Shown in pieces: positions 26,943 through 35,391 of a stretch of DNA of 64,000 nucleotides. The notes under the pieces were generated by a model that was not told where the DNA came from, made no database searches, and saw only the letters and a program-made list of their open reading frames with translations. The position numbers and the translations under genes were made by a program. This stretch comes from Lysinibacillus xylanilyticus (GTDB lineage Bacteria; Bacillota; Bacilli; Bacillales_A; Planococcaceae), in contig NZ_MDDN01000004.1 of NCBI RefSeq assembly GCF_001708185.1, positions 62,001-126,000 on the forward strand. The letters are read 5' to 3'. Within the stretch, counting starts at the first letter, position 1, and each line of letters opens with the position of its first letter.

Positions 26943-27311
26943 ATGGGTGCTAAATGGATAAAAATTTCAGTCATGTATTTGATGCTTGTTTTCGCTTTTG
27001 GACTATTTATGCATTATACAATTCAACTTCAATGGACGGCTACACATGCCCACATTGGTGTAGTAGGTTGGCTGACAACTGGATTTATCGGTTTAATTTA
27101 TTCAATTTATAAAGATGCAGCGGAAACGGGGCTGGCCAAAGCACAATTTTGGTTTTACAATCTCGGTTTGCCGTTCCTCTTAATCGGTATGATGATGGTT
27201 CATATGGATGTGCCACACTGGTTATTTGAGTTGTTCGTATCTGGTGGCGGGATCGCTGTAGCAATTTCAGTGTTATTCTTTTTTGTCAATGTCTTTAAAC
27301 ATGTAAAATAA
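26943..27311 (+). CDS. small heme-copper-oxidase-like membrane protein
   Basis: A 122-residue protein with four predicted membrane helices. THAHIGVVGWLTTGFIGL resembles the His-containing helix of cytochrome-oxidase subunit I-like proteins, and similar stand-alone proteins are common in Bacillaceae. It is far too short to be an oxidase. Heme binding is possible. ATG 26943 is preferred, behind GAAAGGAG. Confidence 0.65.
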   Translation: MGAKWIKISVMYLMLVFAFGLFMHYTIQLQWTATHAHIGVVGWLTTGFIGLIYSIYKDAAETGLAKAQFWFYNLGLPFLLIGMMMVHMDVPHWLFELFVSGGGIAVAISVLFFFVNVFKHVK

Positions 27312-27328
27312 TGTACATCTTAAATAGA

Positions 27329-27358
27329 AAGCCCCACTTTTTTTGTAAAGTGGGGCTT
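27329..27358. terminator. bidirectional terminator
   Basis: AAGCCCCACTTT and AAAGTGGGGCTT flank a T-rich loop between convergent genes. Confidence 0.88.
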
Positions 27359-27398
27359 CATTTATGCCATTTTATAGGCACAAGCATTCAAAATATTA

Positions 27399-29132
27399 TT
27401 ATTGCAATGAATTCGCCTGCATTTGATACATCTTTTCGTAAATGCCGCCCTGTGCTAAAAGCTCATCGTGTGTGCCACGCTCAACAATTTTCCCTCGATC
27501 TAAGACAAGAATACGATCTGCATTTTTAATAGTAGAAAGTCGGTGAGCGATAATAAATGTTGTACGTCCTTTTTTCAGCACATCCATCGCATGCTGAATA
27601 ATCTCCTCTGTTTCCGTATCAATATTAGAAGTAGCTTCATCTAATATTAATATAGCCGGGTCAAAGGCAAGAGCACGTGCAAAGGAAATTAACTGACGCT
27701 GCCCAGACGACAACGTGCTCCCCTTCTCTATAACAGGCTCATCATAACCATCTGGCAAATTCGCTAGGACACTTTCCCCACCTACAGCCTTTAACGAAGC
27801 TTCTATCTTTTCACGTGAAATTTTAGGGTTGTTTAGGCTGACGTTAGAAGCAATAGTACCTGTAAATAAGTATGGGTCCTGAAGTACAATGCCCATATGT
27901 TCACGCATTGTTTGACGAGGAGCCGAAGTAATATCAATTCCATCAATCGTGATTTTCCCTTTAGATGGGTCATAGAAGCGGAACAATAAGTTCATAATCG
28001 AACTTTTCCCAGATCCTGTATGACCTACTAAGGCAATTGTTTCGCCTTGGTGTGCTTCAAATGATAGGTTTTTCAATACATATTCATCATTTTTATAAGC
28101 AAAGGAAACATCTTCGAATACTACATTTCCTTTATAACGAGGTAAACTTTTTTCAGATACAGGTTCCCCATTAATATCTAACACCTCAAACACACGCTTC
28201 CCTGCAACAAGCGAGCGCTCAAGCTGAGAAAATTGATTGACAATATTCGTTATTGGATTAAATAATTTCGTTAAATAATCAACAAAGGCATATAATGTCC
28301 CCGCAGAAATAACTTCCGTTGCCGTAAATGACTGTGTACCAAAGTAGAGAATAAAGATCGTAAACATAATAAGTCTTAATGTATTAACAAGGTTGAAGGA
28401 AGTTGCAGAATCAAGGAAAAGTAGCTTACGCTCATATGCATAATGCTCATTATTCATGTCATCAAATTCCTTCGTCATTTGCTGCTCACGGCGGAATGCC
28501 TGAATAATCGTCATCCCCTGAATGGATTCATTAATCATGGCGTTAATATCAGCAATTTTCGTTCTGATCACATCATTATATTTCGAAGCAACTTTACGAT
28601 ATAAAATCATCCATAAATAAACGACTGGTACCATCGTTAATGCTAGGAATGCCATTTTCCAGTTTAAAATGAAAAGTGCGATATAAACACCCACAATTGA
28701 AATTAAGCTCGTAACGAAGTTTGAAAGTACCTGTACATATAAATTACGAACAGCCTCCGTATCATTCGTTACACGTGCTACAATTTTCCCCGCTGGTAAA
28801 TTATCGAAGTATTGAATTGGCAATGTTTGAATATGCTCAAAAACATCCTTACGTAATTTTTGCACAACACGGTTGGCACCCATTTGTAAATAGATATACA
28901 TAAAATAGCGTAAAACAGCTGTAGCTATTGCTAAAATTAAATAGACAAGTAATAGCCAAGTAATTGGTTTTAGTTCGATGTGGCCAATTGTCATATAATT
29001 ATCAATGATGTGCTTTGCAATAAATGGCCCAACAAGCTCCGTAAAGACAGCGATTGTTAAGAAAAATAATCCAAGTAATATCGGTTTTTTAAAATACATT
29101 GCATAGCGCATTAAACGTTGACTCGTACTCAT
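27399..29132 (-). CDS. multidrug ABC exporter half-transporter, BmrD/YheH-like
   Basis: A 577-residue fusion of six membrane helices (1-310) and an ATPase domain. Walker A GHTGSGKSSIMNLLF and Walker B ILILDEATSNID with the catalytic Glu are canonical. The signature is altered (LSSGQRQL for LSGGQ). Together with the upstream gene this gives one consensus and one degenerate ATP site, the arrangement of heterodimeric exporters such as BmrCD. The start overlaps the upstream stop by four bases, so the two are coupled. Confidence 0.88.
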   Translation of the reverse strand: MSTSQRLMRYAMYFKKPILLGLFFLTIAVFTELVGPFIAKHIIDNYMTIGHIELKPITWLLLVYLILAIATAVLRYFMYIYLQMGANRVVQKLRKDVFEHIQTLPIQYFDNLPAGKIVARVTNDTEAVRNLYVQVLSNFVTSLISIVGVYIALFILNWKMAFLALTMVPVVYLWMILYRKVASKYNDVIRTKIADINAMINESIQGMTIIQAFRREQQMTKEFDDMNNEHYAYERKLLFLDSATSFNLVNTLRLIMFTIFILYFGTQSFTATEVISAGTLYAFVDYLTKLFNPITNIVNQFSQLERSLVAGKRVFEVLDINGEPVSEKSLPRYKGNVVFEDVSFAYKNDEYVLKNLSFEAHQGETIALVGHTGSGKSSIMNLLFRFYDPSKGKITIDGIDITSAPRQTMREHMGIVLQDPYLFTGTIASNVSLNNPKISREKIEASLKAVGGESVLANLPDGYDEPVIEKGSTLSSGQRQLISFARALAFDPAILILDEATSNIDTETEEIIQHAMDVLKKGRTTFIIAHRLSTIKNADRILVLDRGKIVERGTHDELLAQGGIYEKMYQMQANSLQ

Positions 29133-30871
29133 GAGGCACCTCCTTCAAGCTGCTGACGGTCAAATTGCTCTTTATACCATCCTTGTTGTGAAAGAAGTTG
29201 CTCATGTGTTCCCTGCTCTACAATTTGGCCTTCATCTAGCACGATAATTAAGTCAGCATGCTGAATTCCTGATAAACGGTGTGTTGTAATAATCGTCGTT
29301 TTGTCTTGTCGTTCTCGCTGTATATTTTCAATAATTTTTGCCTCTGTCTTGGCGTCTACGGCCGAAAGTGAGTCATCAAGCATTAAAATTTCAGGGTCTT
29401 TAATAAGAGCACGCGCTATTGACACGCGTTGTTTTTGACCACCCGAAAGTGATACACCCTTTTCACCGACAAGTGTCTCAAGTCCCATCGGTAAATTTTC
29501 CAAATCCTTTTCAAAGTATGCTGCACGAATCGCCTGCTGCAAATCAGCCTGTGTCGCATCTTCTTTCCCAAATAAAACATTTTCACGAATAGTACGTGAG
29601 AATAGAACATGATCCTGTGGGACATAACCAATCCAATCGAGTAACTGCTCCTTCGTCTGTGCCGTAATATCGACTCCATCAATCGTTAGCTGCCCCTCGC
29701 CCATTGGATACTCACGTAATAATTGTCGTAGGAAGGTCGTTTTCCCCGCTCCTGTTTTACCAACAATCCCAAGTGTTTGCCCCTTTTCCAACGACAACGA
29801 AATTCGCTGGAGGTTTTTCACCTGACTCATTGGATATTGGAATGTTAAATCATCAAAGCCAATCGCATTTGGTGTCGCAATTATTTGCGGATTCGCAATA
29901 TTTTGAACATCCGCCTCGTAGTTTAGCGTTTCCTGTACACGATCAAGAGAAGCACTTCCTTGCTGCATGACATTGATAAGTTCTCCAATTGCAAATATCG
30001 GCCAAACTGCTAGCCCCAAGTAAACATTAAACGTTACAAGCTGCCCAACTGTCATAGCCTCAGTCGCTACTAAATGAGCACCATAGCCAAGCGCTACTAC
30101 ATAACTGATCCCAGTACCGACTTTTGTAATCGGTCCAAATAAGGCGTTAATTTTTGCAGTGTGCATATTTTTTTCATAGACACTTTCGCTCATCTCTGCA
30201 AAATTTGCCTCATCCTTTTTTTCTTGTACATATGCACGTACTACTCGCACACCTGCAACGGACTCAAGAACACTATCATTCAGCTCTCCAAAAGCATCTT
30301 GTGCCTTCATATAACGCTCATGCACAATTTTCCCTAAATATTGAATAAGGATGGCCATGATCGGCACGGGCAACATTGCAAAAAATGTAAGCTTCCACGA
30401 AATCAAGTAACCCATGGCGAAAATAATACAGCCCATATAGATCGTGGAATCAATCAGTGTCATAATCCCGAAGCCAGCAGTTAGTGACACTGCGTTTAAA
30501 TCGTTCGTCGCACGTGCCATTAAATCTCCTGTGCGATTTTTTTCATAAAACGTTGGCGTCATGCGTAGAAAATGCTGCATAAGATTCCGACGTAAAATTT
30601 TCTCTAGGTTAATAGCTCCTTCAAATAATCTGAATTGCCACACAAAATTAAGGACATAACCACCAATAATGATGCCAACAAAAATCAAAATATACTTTGA
30701 TAATATAGCTGGTGTCATTTCTCCCGCAGTCAATATATCAATAATTGACCCTAGTAAATACGGTGGAACAACTTCCAAGCAACTGGCAATTATTAAAAGT
30801 ACAATTGCTACTGTATATTGCTTCCAGTATTTCTTAAAAAACCAACTTAATTTACTTAAAACATCAAACAT
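29129..30871 (-). CDS. multidrug ABC exporter half-transporter, BmrC/YheI-like
   Basis: A 580-residue half-transporter with Walker A GIVGKTGAGKTTFLRQLL and canonical signature SLSGGQKQRVSIARAL. Its Walker B reads ILMLDDSLSAVD: the catalytic Glu is replaced by Asp, as in the degenerate-site subunit of BmrCD. Its signature completes the active site of the partner at 27399. A leader peptide and attenuator lie upstream (31011-31170), the layout known for bmrCD. Substrates are probably antibiotics or dyes (inference). Confidence 0.88.
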   Translation of the reverse strand: MFDVLSKLSWFFKKYWKQYTVAIVLLIIASCLEVVPPYLLGSIIDILTAGEMTPAILSKYILIFVGIIIGGYVLNFVWQFRLFEGAINLEKILRRNLMQHFLRMTPTFYEKNRTGDLMARATNDLNAVSLTAGFGIMTLIDSTIYMGCIIFAMGYLISWKLTFFAMLPVPIMAILIQYLGKIVHERYMKAQDAFGELNDSVLESVAGVRVVRAYVQEKKDEANFAEMSESVYEKNMHTAKINALFGPITKVGTGISYVVALGYGAHLVATEAMTVGQLVTFNVYLGLAVWPIFAIGELINVMQQGSASLDRVQETLNYEADVQNIANPQIIATPNAIGFDDLTFQYPMSQVKNLQRISLSLEKGQTLGIVGKTGAGKTTFLRQLLREYPMGEGQLTIDGVDITAQTKEQLLDWIGYVPQDHVLFSRTIRENVLFGKEDATQADLQQAIRAAYFEKDLENLPMGLETLVGEKGVSLSGGQKQRVSIARALIKDPEILMLDDSLSAVDAKTEAKIIENIQRERQDKTTIITTHRLSGIQHADLIIVLDEGQIVEQGTHEQLLSQQGWYKEQFDRQQLEGGAS

Positions 30872-31010
30872 ACATTATAACCTTCTTTCTCCAGTGCTGT
30901 TGAGGCTTACTACCCACTATCTAGACATTCCTTTTTGAAAATCATTTTTAGTACTGTGTTTCGCATACTGCATACACTCCTTTTTTGTTATCACTACAAC
31001 CTTTTTTACA

Positions 31011-31084
31011 ACAAAAAAGACACATACCCCTAAAAAAGAGCATGTGTCTCTTAATAAAAGGCAAGATGTAACCCATGCCTTTTG
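31011..31084 (-). promoter_or_regulatory. transcription attenuator of the BmrCD-like operon
   Basis: On the minus strand a hairpin AAAAGGCA...TGCCTTTT (31056-31084) is followed by a terminator AGACACATGC...GTATGTGTCT with six T (31011-31050). The 5' arm of the first (AAAAGGCATG) can also pair imperfectly with the 5' part of the second (CATGCTCTTTT), which would prevent the terminator. Together with the leader peptide just upstream, this looks like ribosome-mediated attenuation. A second small frame starts after the terminator behind AAAAAAGGAG. Confidence 0.7.
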
Positions 31085-31104
31085 CTGCAATGTAAAATAC
31101 AAAG

Positions 31105-31170
31105 CTAGAAGACATGGACAATGTATGCAGTTGTGTGTTGATATGATACTGGTAAAACTAACATTGCCAT
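31105..31170 (-). CDS. leader peptide of the BmrCD-like operon (21 residues)
   Basis: ATG 31170 follows a strong GAAGGAGG site. The peptide MAMLVLPVSYQHTTAYIVHV plus Phe ends in TAG 20 bases before the attenuator stems. BmrB plays this part in B. subtilis, where stalled ribosomes allow bmrCD expression. The sequence is not that of BmrB, so the analogy rests on layout. Confidence 0.65.
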   Translation of the reverse strand: MAMLVLPVSYQHTTAYIVHVF

Positions 31171-31205
31171 GACCTCCTTCGCTTAATTTGTTATAGTGTT
31201 CTTGA

Positions 31206-31235
31206 AGGTTATCATACTTTAGAAATATTTGTCAA
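31206..31235 (-). promoter_or_regulatory. probable sigma-A promoter of the BmrCD-like operon
   Basis: A perfect -35 TTGACA (31230-31235) lies 18 bases from a TAACCT -10-like box, upstream of the leader peptide. Confidence 0.5.
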
Positions 31236-31598
31236 CAACTCCACTGTTATTTTTTACTTTTTTCAGAAAATTATTAGCACTTTAAAGCAATGAATTATTA
31301 CAGTCATAATCTTACCTTTAGCATTTTAATTCTTCAAAACAACATCAGGTATCAGATGAATTATTTAACCATACCGATCCACTTTTATTAATTAGAAACT
31401 GCTAATTTTCGCTATGGGCTGCTCACTTTCCTAGTTGAGCATCGGGCAGCTTCTTTCGTAGCAGGATGTGCTAATTATGTGCCATTACTTTAACTAATTA
31501 CTCTTTCAACCTTCAACACTCTTTAAACAAGAACATATATTTCGTTTACACAAAAACATGCGTTTATTATTTAGCAAGGAAACTAATTGGAGTTTTTA
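31236..31598. other. gene-free stretch
   Basis: AT-rich sequence with a weak inverted pair GGGCTGCTCA / GAGCATCGGGCAGC near 31415-31452. No gene supported. Confidence 0.4.
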
Positions 31599-31843
31599 TG
31601 GTTCATCACCAAAACGTGTGGTTGATTTCCGTTCCGACTGGGCGCTTTGCCGCTGACGCTTCGCTTTCGCGCAGAGCAGAGCTTCCTGGGGGCGTCCGAT
31701 GAGCCGCTTCACTCGCGTTGCTCGCTCCAGGGTCTCATCTGTGACGCTGATCCCCAAGGAGTCACCCAGCCTCCACTCCAATCAACTTATTTACATAGTA
31801 TATGTTTTAACAAATGTCATCCACAACTTTTGGTGATGAGCCA
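31599..31843 (-). repeat. dispersed palindromic repeat, copy B
   Basis: The reverse complement of copy A (3931-4139) with near identity, but 36 bases longer: the module GCCGCTGACGCTTCGCTTTC plus GCGCAGAGCAGAGCTT is inserted between the GGGCGCTTT and CCTGGGGGCG arms. The terminal arms TGGTTCATCACCAAAA / TTTTGGTGATGAGCCA are intact. Confidence 0.88.
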
Positions 31844-31931
31844 TTTTTATAAAAAATGCTTAAAAACTTCCTATGTTCAAGTTATATTATTAATAACAAA
31901 AGCGACAGTCCGCATAGGGAGGAGAATACAA

Positions 31932-32171
31932 ATGGGAATGATCGGCTACTACACGGCTTTGCCAGAGTAAGAAATCCAGCAACTTGTATCCATTGAAGCC
32001 ATGACACGAGACGAGATGCTTGAGGAGGCCATTTCCCCTCTCTACGGCGACGCGGAAGATGGGGAAGCAGAACAGTTTTTCGACTATCTATACAGTTATT
32101 TTAACGACATTCGCAAGTACAATTCTAAAACCATTGTTGAAGGAAAAGGACTTGTATTCTATATTTCATAA
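31932..32171 (+). pseudogene. DUF1877-like protein, truncated with internal stop
   Basis: ATG behind GGGAGGAGAA begins MGMIGYYTALPE, a DUF1877-type opening. It is cut by TAA at codon 13, after which the same frame continues (EIQQLVSIEAMTRDEMLEEA ... FFDYLYSY) to codon 80. The C-terminal half of the family is missing. Function unknown. Confidence 0.65.
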
Positions 32172-32237
32172 TACTATGCATAATACAAAGTCTGGCACAC
32201 GTACTTGTTTAATCCGAATTTGTTGAAACGTAATATA

Positions 32238-32375
32238 CTACCCTACCAAACGATCAGTTGTCATTGTCCCATTTTGTAAATCCTTCAGATGTGAAGCAGC
32301 TTGTACAATAAAATTTTCTGTTTTAATTTTCAAAGCTGGTGAATCGGGATTCCAATTTGTATTTGTCACTTTCAT
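32238..32375 (-). CDS. hypothetical 45-residue protein
   Basis: ATG 32375 behind AAAGGGCGGA reads MKVTNTNWNPDSPALKIKTE and ends with TDRLVG. It is hydrophilic, with no family recognised. It could be a fragment of a larger gene. Confidence 0.35.
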   Translation of the reverse strand: MKVTNTNWNPDSPALKIKTENFIVQAASHLKDLQNGTMTTDRLVG

Positions 32376-32498
32376 TTCCGCCCTTTTGTCTTCCCTAATG
32401 AATTGACTTGCATTTTACTGTTACTAAGAACGATTACTTGTCCTGATAAATTATAATTCCCTTTTAGTTCCAAATGTTGTCGCTCTCTATCTATGCCA

Positions 32499-32716
32499 AT
32501 TCATGTGCTTCACTAAATTATTTCTTCAGATTTTATTATGTTTCCAAGTACCGCCCTTCTTATCATCATCATTATTTTTAGTAATTTATTAATTAGTAAT
32601 TTATTAATTAGTAGTGGTGGATTTTCCGTTATCGGGTTTTCCGTTGACGGGTTTTCCGCTTCCGGTATAACCGTACACGGGTTTTCCGTTAACGGATATT
32701 TAGTAGACGGTGGAAC
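32499..32716 (-). pseudogene. remnant with ENPSTENP-type repeats, replisome-organizer-like linker
   Basis: The minus strand reads KYPLTENPCTVIPEAENPST then ENPITENPPLLINKLLINKL. The repeating TENP units with a following INK-rich part resemble the linker of phage or plasmid replication-initiator/DnaD-type proteins. No start or conserved domain is left. The 15-base DNA repeat (AACCCGTCAACGGAA type) explains the pattern. The attribution is tentative. Confidence 0.35.
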
Positions 32717-32784
32717 GTGAGATCATAATCACCCCTCCCTTTTATAAGTTATATACATATCAAACTATGAAATGGGGACAATAA

Positions 32785-32904
32785 TTGCGAATTACGTGGC
32801 AGAATATTCGTATAGTTGAAGGGGTTTATGGCAGTCAATATGACATGCACCGGAGCTACTCTGTAAACTCTAAAAAGAGGTTGCTAAACACTTTATCAAG
32901 ATAA
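32785..32904 (+). CDS. hypothetical 39-residue protein or gene fragment
   Basis: A TTG start behind GGGGACAATAA opens a frame LRITWQNIRIVEGVYGSQYD plus MHRSYSVNSKKRLLNTLSR. Codon use looks protein-like, but no family is recognised. It may be the tail of a decayed gene. Confidence 0.3.
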   Translation: MRITWQNIRIVEGVYGSQYDMHRSYSVNSKKRLLNTLSR

Positions 32905-33068
32905 TTATTACACTTAGTTTGTAGCACGTAATAGGGACCGACCCAAACTCTAAAAATGCCACTACATCCTTTGAAATATTTGGATTCATATAACGATCGA
33001 AATATATCTAAAATTCATTTCTCATGATACACTTTTCTATATAGACAATTTAGTAAGGAGTCTTAAAT

Positions 33069-33431
33069 TTGAAATCATTTTTAGCTGTTGGGATTGGCGG
33101 ATTTTTGGGCGCCATCTGTCGATATAGCCTTAGTATTGTACTCCCAAATACAGGAAGTTTTCCATTTACAACACTTTGTATAAACTTAATTGGCTGCTTT
33201 TGTTTAGCATGGCTTTTTACTACTTTTACAACACGTACACCTGTTGTTTTAGGAATTGGTACTGGCTTTTTTGGTGCCTTTACAACCTTTTCTACATTTT
33301 CTCTAGAAACATTATTACTTTTGCAAGATAGTAAATGGCTACAAGCTGTACTTTATACGTTAGTGAGTGTTTTTGGCGGTTTAGCTTGTGCATGGCTAGG
33401 ATTTAAACTAGCAAAGGGGCGCATCGTATGA
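33069..33431 (+). CDS. crcB: fluoride channel subunit FluC/CrcB (first of pair)
   Basis: A 120-residue protein with four membrane helices. Family motifs are GGFLGAICRYSL, TLCINLIGCF and FFGAFTTFSTFSLE. Fluc channels are dual-topology dimers letting fluoride leave the cell. Paired genes usually form an antiparallel heterodimer. TTG start behind AAGGAGTC. The downstream gene overlaps by four bases. I found no fluoride riboswitch upstream. Confidence 0.92.
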   Translation: MKSFLAVGIGGFLGAICRYSLSIVLPNTGSFPFTTLCINLIGCFCLAWLFTTFTTRTPVVLGIGTGFFGAFTTFSTFSLETLLLLQDSKWLQAVLYTLVSVFGGLACAWLGFKLAKGRIV

Positions 33432-33757
33432 TCATGGTTGGAATTGGTGGATTTTTGGGTGCATTAGCCAGGTTTTATTTAGGAAAATGGCATGCCCATA
33501 CATATCCATGGGCAACGTTTTTGATTAATATAACGGGTTCTTTTGCACTGGGCTTACTATTTGCTTTACAGCTAAGTGATTGGCTTTGGCATTTTATAGG
33601 GATTGGTTTTTTAGGAGCCTATACAACATTTTCAACATTCGGTTTTGAATGCTTGCAGCTCTTAGAACAGAAAAAATGGAGACAAGTAATTGTTTATATA
33701 TTCACTACAGTTTTATTCGGTATACTTTTCGCAGCTCTTGGTTTTCTACTCGTATAA
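33428..33757 (+). CDS. crcB: fluoride channel subunit FluC/CrcB (second of pair)
   Basis: A 109-residue partner of the preceding CrcB. It has GGFLGALARFYLG, TFLINITGSFALG and FLGAYTTFSTFGFE with four membrane helices. Its ATG overlaps the first gene's stop, ensuring equal expression of the two halves. Confidence 0.92.
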   Translation: MIMVGIGGFLGALARFYLGKWHAHTYPWATFLINITGSFALGLLFALQLSDWLWHFIGIGFLGAYTTFSTFGFECLQLLEQKKWRQVIVYIFTTVLFGILFAALGFLLV

Positions 33758-33778
33758 CAGCATTTATGAGGTGATTAT

Positions 33779-34126
33779 TTGACACAACCATCAATCGAAC
33801 AATTACAAGCACTCGAAGCTGAAATTGAACAAACATTATATAGATTAATCGACCTAGAATTAGAAGAAAACTTTCCAGAAATGAATACTCGCTTTGCACA
33901 ATTACTGGCAAAGGTTCAGGCTGCTCAGTTAATTGATTACAAGCTTGACGTCCTCGTTGAGCCTCAAGCATTGCCAACAGAAACATGTATTCTGCTACAA
34001 AGTTTAATAGAGGCAAAGGCTAGACCACATAAAAGACAACGACTTCTCACGCATCGTATGATTTTGAAAATATGGCTACGTAAAAATCAACGTTTTATGA
34101 ATGAATTTTTACCACAAATATTTTAG
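33779..34126 (+). CDS. hypothetical helical protein, 115 residues
   Basis: TTG start behind GAGGTGAT, 22 bases past crcB2, so probably in its operon. The sequence is helical and charged (IEQLQALEAEIEQTLYRLID), with a basic C-terminus. No family recognised and no membrane segment. A weak hairpin (GCCTCTTGA/TCAAGGGC) at 34128-34157 may end the transcript. Confidence 0.6.
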   Translation: MTQPSIEQLQALEAEIEQTLYRLIDLELEENFPEMNTRFAQLLAKVQAAQLIDYKLDVLVEPQALPTETCILLQSLIEAKARPHKRQRLLTHRMILKIWLRKNQRFMNEFLPQIF

Positions 34127-34276
34127 ACGCCTCTTGATCCTCTCAAGGGCGCCTCCTTATATTTCCGATTGATATTACATTCGATTTTCTTATTTTATCA
34201 GGTGTGTTAATTAACATTTTTACCCACTTTTATTTATTAGAAGAAACACTGGTTTTCTCTAGGAACCGTTCTTTCT

Positions 34277-34822
34277 TCATTCATATTTGGACCTTAATCG
34301 TAGGTTTTTCCACATATGATAGTAGACCCCACAAGAAGTCATCACGGCTGGAACTGTAAAAATAAATGAATATGTAAGTCCTTGCTGTGCAATGTATTGA
34401 ATTGTCCCAGAGGTAAATGTCATAAATATCCACAAAAATATAGTGATAGCAAGAGCAACTGATGCTACTAAATTAACAGGCTTCGCAAGACGATTTAATT
34501 TATCTAAAGAAGATTCAGCATCACTATAAATAGGTGTAGTGCCTGGAGCGGCTTTAAAAATATGCATATCAGTACTTGAACAAACATGTGTCCAGCCACC
34601 GTAAGCAAAAAGTTCAAAATACTCCTCTTCTTCAGTAGCTCGTAATTTACGATAGTCGATATTGTAAATTACTTCTTCTGAATCGCCTTTCTCTAGCTCA
34701 TAGCATGCAAATCGAAATCTTTTTAGATGCCAGCCCTTTGCCGCTTTTTTACTTAATTTTTTCATATCGCGTTCCTCAAAAAAAGCTAAACCATCTGATA
34801 TCATATATCTCTTATCAAGCAC
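34277..34822 (-). CDS. DUF2812 membrane protein
   Basis: A 181-residue protein: a soluble N-terminal part (KAAKGWHLKRFRFACYELEK typical of DUF2812) and two membrane helices (about 118-138 and 149-168). DUF2812 genes are regularly paired with a PadR regulator, as here, where stop and start share one base. It probably senses or answers envelope stress, but no activity is known. Confidence 0.8.
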   Translation of the reverse strand: MLDKRYMISDGLAFFEERDMKKLSKKAAKGWHLKRFRFACYELEKGDSEEVIYNIDYRKLRATEEEEYFELFAYGGWTHVCSSTDMHIFKAAPGTTPIYSDAESSLDKLNRLAKPVNLVASVALAITIFLWIFMTFTSGTIQYIAQQGLTYSFIFTVPAVMTSCGVYYHMWKNLRLRSKYE

Positions 34823-35139
34823 TATATATTCCCCCTTTGTAATCCCTGCTCTGCTAAATGAATCATGACCTTTCTTCTTTCAATATCTTCAAGTAATATT
34901 TCTCGACCTTTATCCGTTAAGACATAGACTTTTCTACGAGAATCTGAATCATCGTGTAGCTGAATAAGCTGTTCTGCTACTAGTTTTTTTATAATTGTAT
35001 AAAGGGATGCTGGTCCAACTACAAAAGTACCCTTTGTCGTCTCCTCTATTAAACTCATGACAGCATAGCCATGTCGAGGCTCCGTTAAGGCCGCCATAAT
35101 ATAAAAAACAGAATCTGTTAACTGCTCTAATGATTTCAT
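34822..35139 (-). CDS. PadR family transcriptional regulator
   Basis: A 105-residue winged-helix repressor. HGYAVMSLIEETTKGTFVVG and PASLYTIIKKLVAEQLIQL form the helix-turn-helix, and SRRKVYVLTDKGRE the wing. It is the first gene of the padR-DUF2812 operon and most likely binds the palindrome at 35156-35204 to repress itself. Confidence 0.9.
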   Translation of the reverse strand: MKSLEQLTDSVFYIMAALTEPRHGYAVMSLIEETTKGTFVVGPASLYTIIKKLVAEQLIQLHDDSDSRRKVYVLTDKGREILLEDIERRKVMIHLAEQGLQRGNI

Positions 35140-35155
35140 TGCCTACACCTCCAAC

Positions 35156-35204
35156 ATATCACAAAATGATATATCATAAAACAATATATCATTTTGTGAT
35201 ATAT
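35156..35204. promoter_or_regulatory. palindromic PadR operator (candidate)
   Basis: ATATCACAAAATGATAT and ATATCATTTTGTGATAT are exact inverted arms separated by a short AT-rich spacer, 17 bases before the padR start. Each arm contains ATG-type PadR half sites. The binding is inferred from position and symmetry. Confidence 0.7.
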
Positions 35205-35237
35205 CAAGCAACTCTTTAAAGCATTTACTCCAAAATA

Positions 35238-35272
35238 TTAAAAATCCCCACCTAGCTTTGGAGGGGATAATT
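35238..35272 (-). terminator. terminator downstream of cbrC-like gene
   Basis: On the minus strand TATCCCC pairs with GGGGATT followed by TTTT. Confidence 0.65.
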
Positions 35273-35391
35273 ATAACGCTCTTTAATTTTCACGAACTGG
35301 ACGATTCAACGTAGCTGATATCTGACCGTTTCTTTTCTCGTGTTTTAATCTAACAACAGAAAGTCATCTCCCGCTTTAATAATATATTCAT

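Noticed and set aside
30917-31102. 61-residue frame downstream of the BmrCD leader peptide
   Set aside because: It crosses the attenuator hairpins with a poor start. The RNA structure explains the region better.
32905-33068. Fluoride riboswitch before crcB
   Set aside because: I looked for the conserved crcB-motif stems and could not find them.
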